A stretch of 35,296 nucleotides of DNA from the NCBI GenBank assembly GCA_049596815.1, contig JBMYLY010000009.1:1-35296 (forward strand), written 5' to 3'. Position 1 is the first letter of the stretch; each line of letters starts with the position of its first letter. A program made the translations under genes and the position numbers. Below, piece by piece: positions 34,501 through 35,296 of this stretch. The notes under the pieces were generated by a model. It saw nothing but the letters and a program-made list of their open reading frames with translations, searched no databases and was not told the DNA's origin. Source of the DNA: UBA724 sp049596815 (GTDB lineage: Bacteria > Bacteroidota > Bacteroidia > Flavobacteriales > Flavobacteriaceae).

Positions 34501-35296
34501 TCCAAGGCCACCAAGCCCAGCCGATATTATTGCTCTCGAAAAGAGAGATAGCTTCTTTGAACCAAACGTTGGAATTCTCTCCACTTTCACCCATCCATAA
34601 GGGAACATTGTACTGATCTCGCATATCTAAAACCCACTGAATGGTGCTTTGAGTGTTGTCATTCCAATATTTGTGAAAGCTGTAAACCATGTTGTTATCC
34701 CACGGCGGAGTAAGTCCGGTATAGTCGTTAGCAAACCAATTTCCCTCTATGTAAATGATGTGATTTTGATCATGAATACGAATCGCATTTGTGATATTTA
34801 CATAAAGATCTCGAATCTCACTCCCTGACAAATTCCAGTTGGGCTCATTAAGAATGTCGTACCCCCCTATCCATTCTTCGTTTTTGTAGCGTTCGGCGAT
34901 TTTACCCCAAAGTGAAATAGTTTTCTGTTTGTTTTGTTCACTTTCCCATAGAGATGGAAAATCGGGGTCATAGTCAGATATGCCTTCGTCGTAACCTTGT
35001 CCACCTGGTGCCGCATGAAGGTCCAAAATAAGATACAATTCGTTTTCTTCACACCACGAAAGAAGGGTATCAACCATTTCAAATCCCTTCTCCAACCATG
35101 TGTTTTGATCCGAAGTTTCTTCTTCAATGGGCAATGTAAAAAGGTTGTAGTGCATGGGTAATCGAACACTGTTAAAACCCAAACTAGCCATTGTGTCAAT
35201 GTCGTTTTTGGTTACAAAGTTTTCAAGCCAAGTATCATAAAAATCCTGCGTGCGTTCTGTGCCTATAAGATCTTGTATTTTTAATTTGAATTCCTT
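31580..35296 (-). CDS. GH5-like glycoside hydrolase with five CBM6-like modules and T9SS sorting domain; 5' end outside window
   Basis: Secreted polysaccharide-degrading enzyme; 1238 residues are visible and the frame is still open at the right edge. Residues below count from the Met codon at 35191; 35 more residues precede it, so that Met is internal. GH5 domain to about 300: GFNSVRLPMHYN, LDLHAAPGG (56-64), acid/base Glu116 in YDILNEPNW and nucleophile Glu202 in WMGESGEN. A first, divergent CBM6-like module covers about 310-470, and an Ig/SwmB-like module about 471-577. Four similar CBM6 modules follow at about 583-709, 718-845, 856-980 and 989-1116, each with a (K)IEAE(D/N) start, a DxGDY-like segment and GGWQ-W. 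A Por secretion tail lies at 1124-1203 (FSLYPNPTTDRLTIES). The polysaccharide target cannot be read from sequence. Confidence 0.9.
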   Translation of the reverse strand, partial: KEFKLKIQDLIGTERTQDFYDTWLENFVTKNDIDTMASLGFNSVRLPMHYNLFTLPIEEETSDQNTWLEKGFEMVDTLLSWCEENELYLILDLHAAPGGQGYDEGISDYDPDFPSLWESEQNKQKTISLWGKIAERYKNEEWIGGYDILNEPNWNLSGSEIRDLYVNITNAIRIHDQNHIIYIEGNWFANDYTGLTPPWDNNMVYSFHKYWNDNTQSTIQWVLDMRDQYNVPLWMGESGENSNVWFKEAISLFESNNIGWAWWPWKRLDTTVSAYSIPSNSNYDQLVNYFKGEVSRPDAYLAYQGLMELATNAHINNNDFRKDVIDAMLRQPSSNDRVPYSINKAPGLILATHYDMGSQGVAYNDTEYGNYSGSNGTSSWNLGWVYRNDGVDISTNSSGSNDSNGYSVGYVNDREWIQFTVEVEQAGFFDIHTKYSAEKAGGKIQFEWNGAHIAPLRGLGTTGSFSNFSSVVSKTAFLNEGTHLLKVRIVGDVEFNLESFDFRMSANQSPSFSHIGAVTEENDSQIRLTVNKSISNSTLNSQHFSVVVNGDPVSVANARVDASNERVILLDVEDTLSFYDEVTVSYANGDVVSDTNESLGNFSNFPVQNIIQIVNLIPGKIEAEDFDTQSGIGIEETTDVGLGVNIKDLHPGDTASYKIDIQQSANYSFQYRIATERTSASFRLSFKQGNTVVYSHTYNLNGTNGWQSWQTLTEEMYLDHGKYTMVFTVLGDEFNLNWMNFELIDDSSRLGVPGKIEAENYETQSGLVVSGTTDTGGGQQLGYLDNGDYAKYRVRVDDEGTYILKSRVATDYNDALFSLELEKSDGAVYNVGFVSPESTGGWNSWKTEEQTTTLPQGNYMLKMTSLQSATNINWYDFEYVSSELQYTNISSKIEAENYYVHSGIQTESCADVDGGRNLSYIDSGDYVKYLISVSQPGYYTMKLRTAGFESGQIQASLSSQDAAGQVIHTFDTAETGGWQNWETVEADVLIMSGDYTLTLNIIEGGFNFNWIEFVYNEGGGFQVPGKIEAEDYGKQSGLSTESCTDTGGGANLSYMDVGDYATYLIHVNKTETYNIKARVASNGGGGEFQLDLKGNNDQNLTVSGFQINDTGGWQSWQTIERQIEIPAGTYELTMNVTKSLFNLNWMDFEVVLVEEPANEIERFSLYPNPTTDRLTIESDVSFQHIEVYSMHGRLVQQIQIPETQNYTIHTPFSSGIYFIRIKNVVGAVISTNKFVVKK

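Overview
The window reads as chromosomal DNA of a member of the Bacteroidota, most likely class Flavobacteriia. The signs are: promoter -7 boxes of the TAnnTTTG type, starts without Shine-Dalgarno sequences, a type IX secretion (T9SS) sorting domain, a Bacteroidota-type outer-membrane porin, DUF5522 and DUF4136 proteins, and the era-der pair. A NhaD Na+/H+ antiporter and a large secreted glycoside hydrolase would suit a marine or saline, polysaccharide-degrading lifestyle, but that is inference. I see no prophage, insertion sequence, CRISPR array or plasmid gene.

Layout. At 1-2632 (minus strand) lie a tRNA-Val with a near-textbook promoter, folC and nhaD. From 2633 to 3004 is an AT-rich regulatory gap with several dyads and the gltB promoter. 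From 3005 to 8973 is the glutamate synthase pair gltB-gltD. It converges, with a 4-nt overlap, on a putative porin (minus). Divergent from the porin are rnhB and a large lipoprotein of unknown function, whose end overlaps lipB (minus) by 7 nt. lipB lies downstream of a small YqaE/Pmp3 membrane protein gene, and lysS diverges from that pair through interleaved promoters. A secreted HExxH metalloprotease follows. A 263-bp convergent gap (19232-19494) then holds two REP-like palindromic units. From 19495 to 22432 (minus) lies a three-gene run: ACC deaminase-like enzyme, glucosaminidase/LysM protein and hemL. From 22476 to 24956 (plus) are a DUF5522 miniprotein, a DUF4136 lipoprotein and an aromatic amino acid hydroxylase with a long C-terminal extension. 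alaS (minus) is divergent from an M23 peptidase-merR pair. der and era (minus) follow, back to back with an initiator tRNA. Two terminators separate that tRNA from a GH5 plus five CBM6-like plus T9SS protein that runs off the right edge.

Most genes are housekeeping: nitrogen assimilation (GltBD), folate (FolC), lipoate (LipB), heme (HemL), tRNA charging (LysS, AlaS), ribosome assembly (Era, Der), RNA-primer or ribonucleotide removal (RnhB) and cell-wall turnover (M23, glucosaminidase). I found no clear new multi-gene system. The most distinctive signals are: (i) promoter boxes placed 5-6 nt before the ATG at several genes, predicting leaderless or almost leaderless mRNAs, including one in front of a six-codon minigene; (ii) a nested REP-like repeat; (iii) a dyad at the gltB promoter; (iv) unusual domain extensions on LysS and the aromatic amino acid hydroxylase; (v) the modular GH5 protein.
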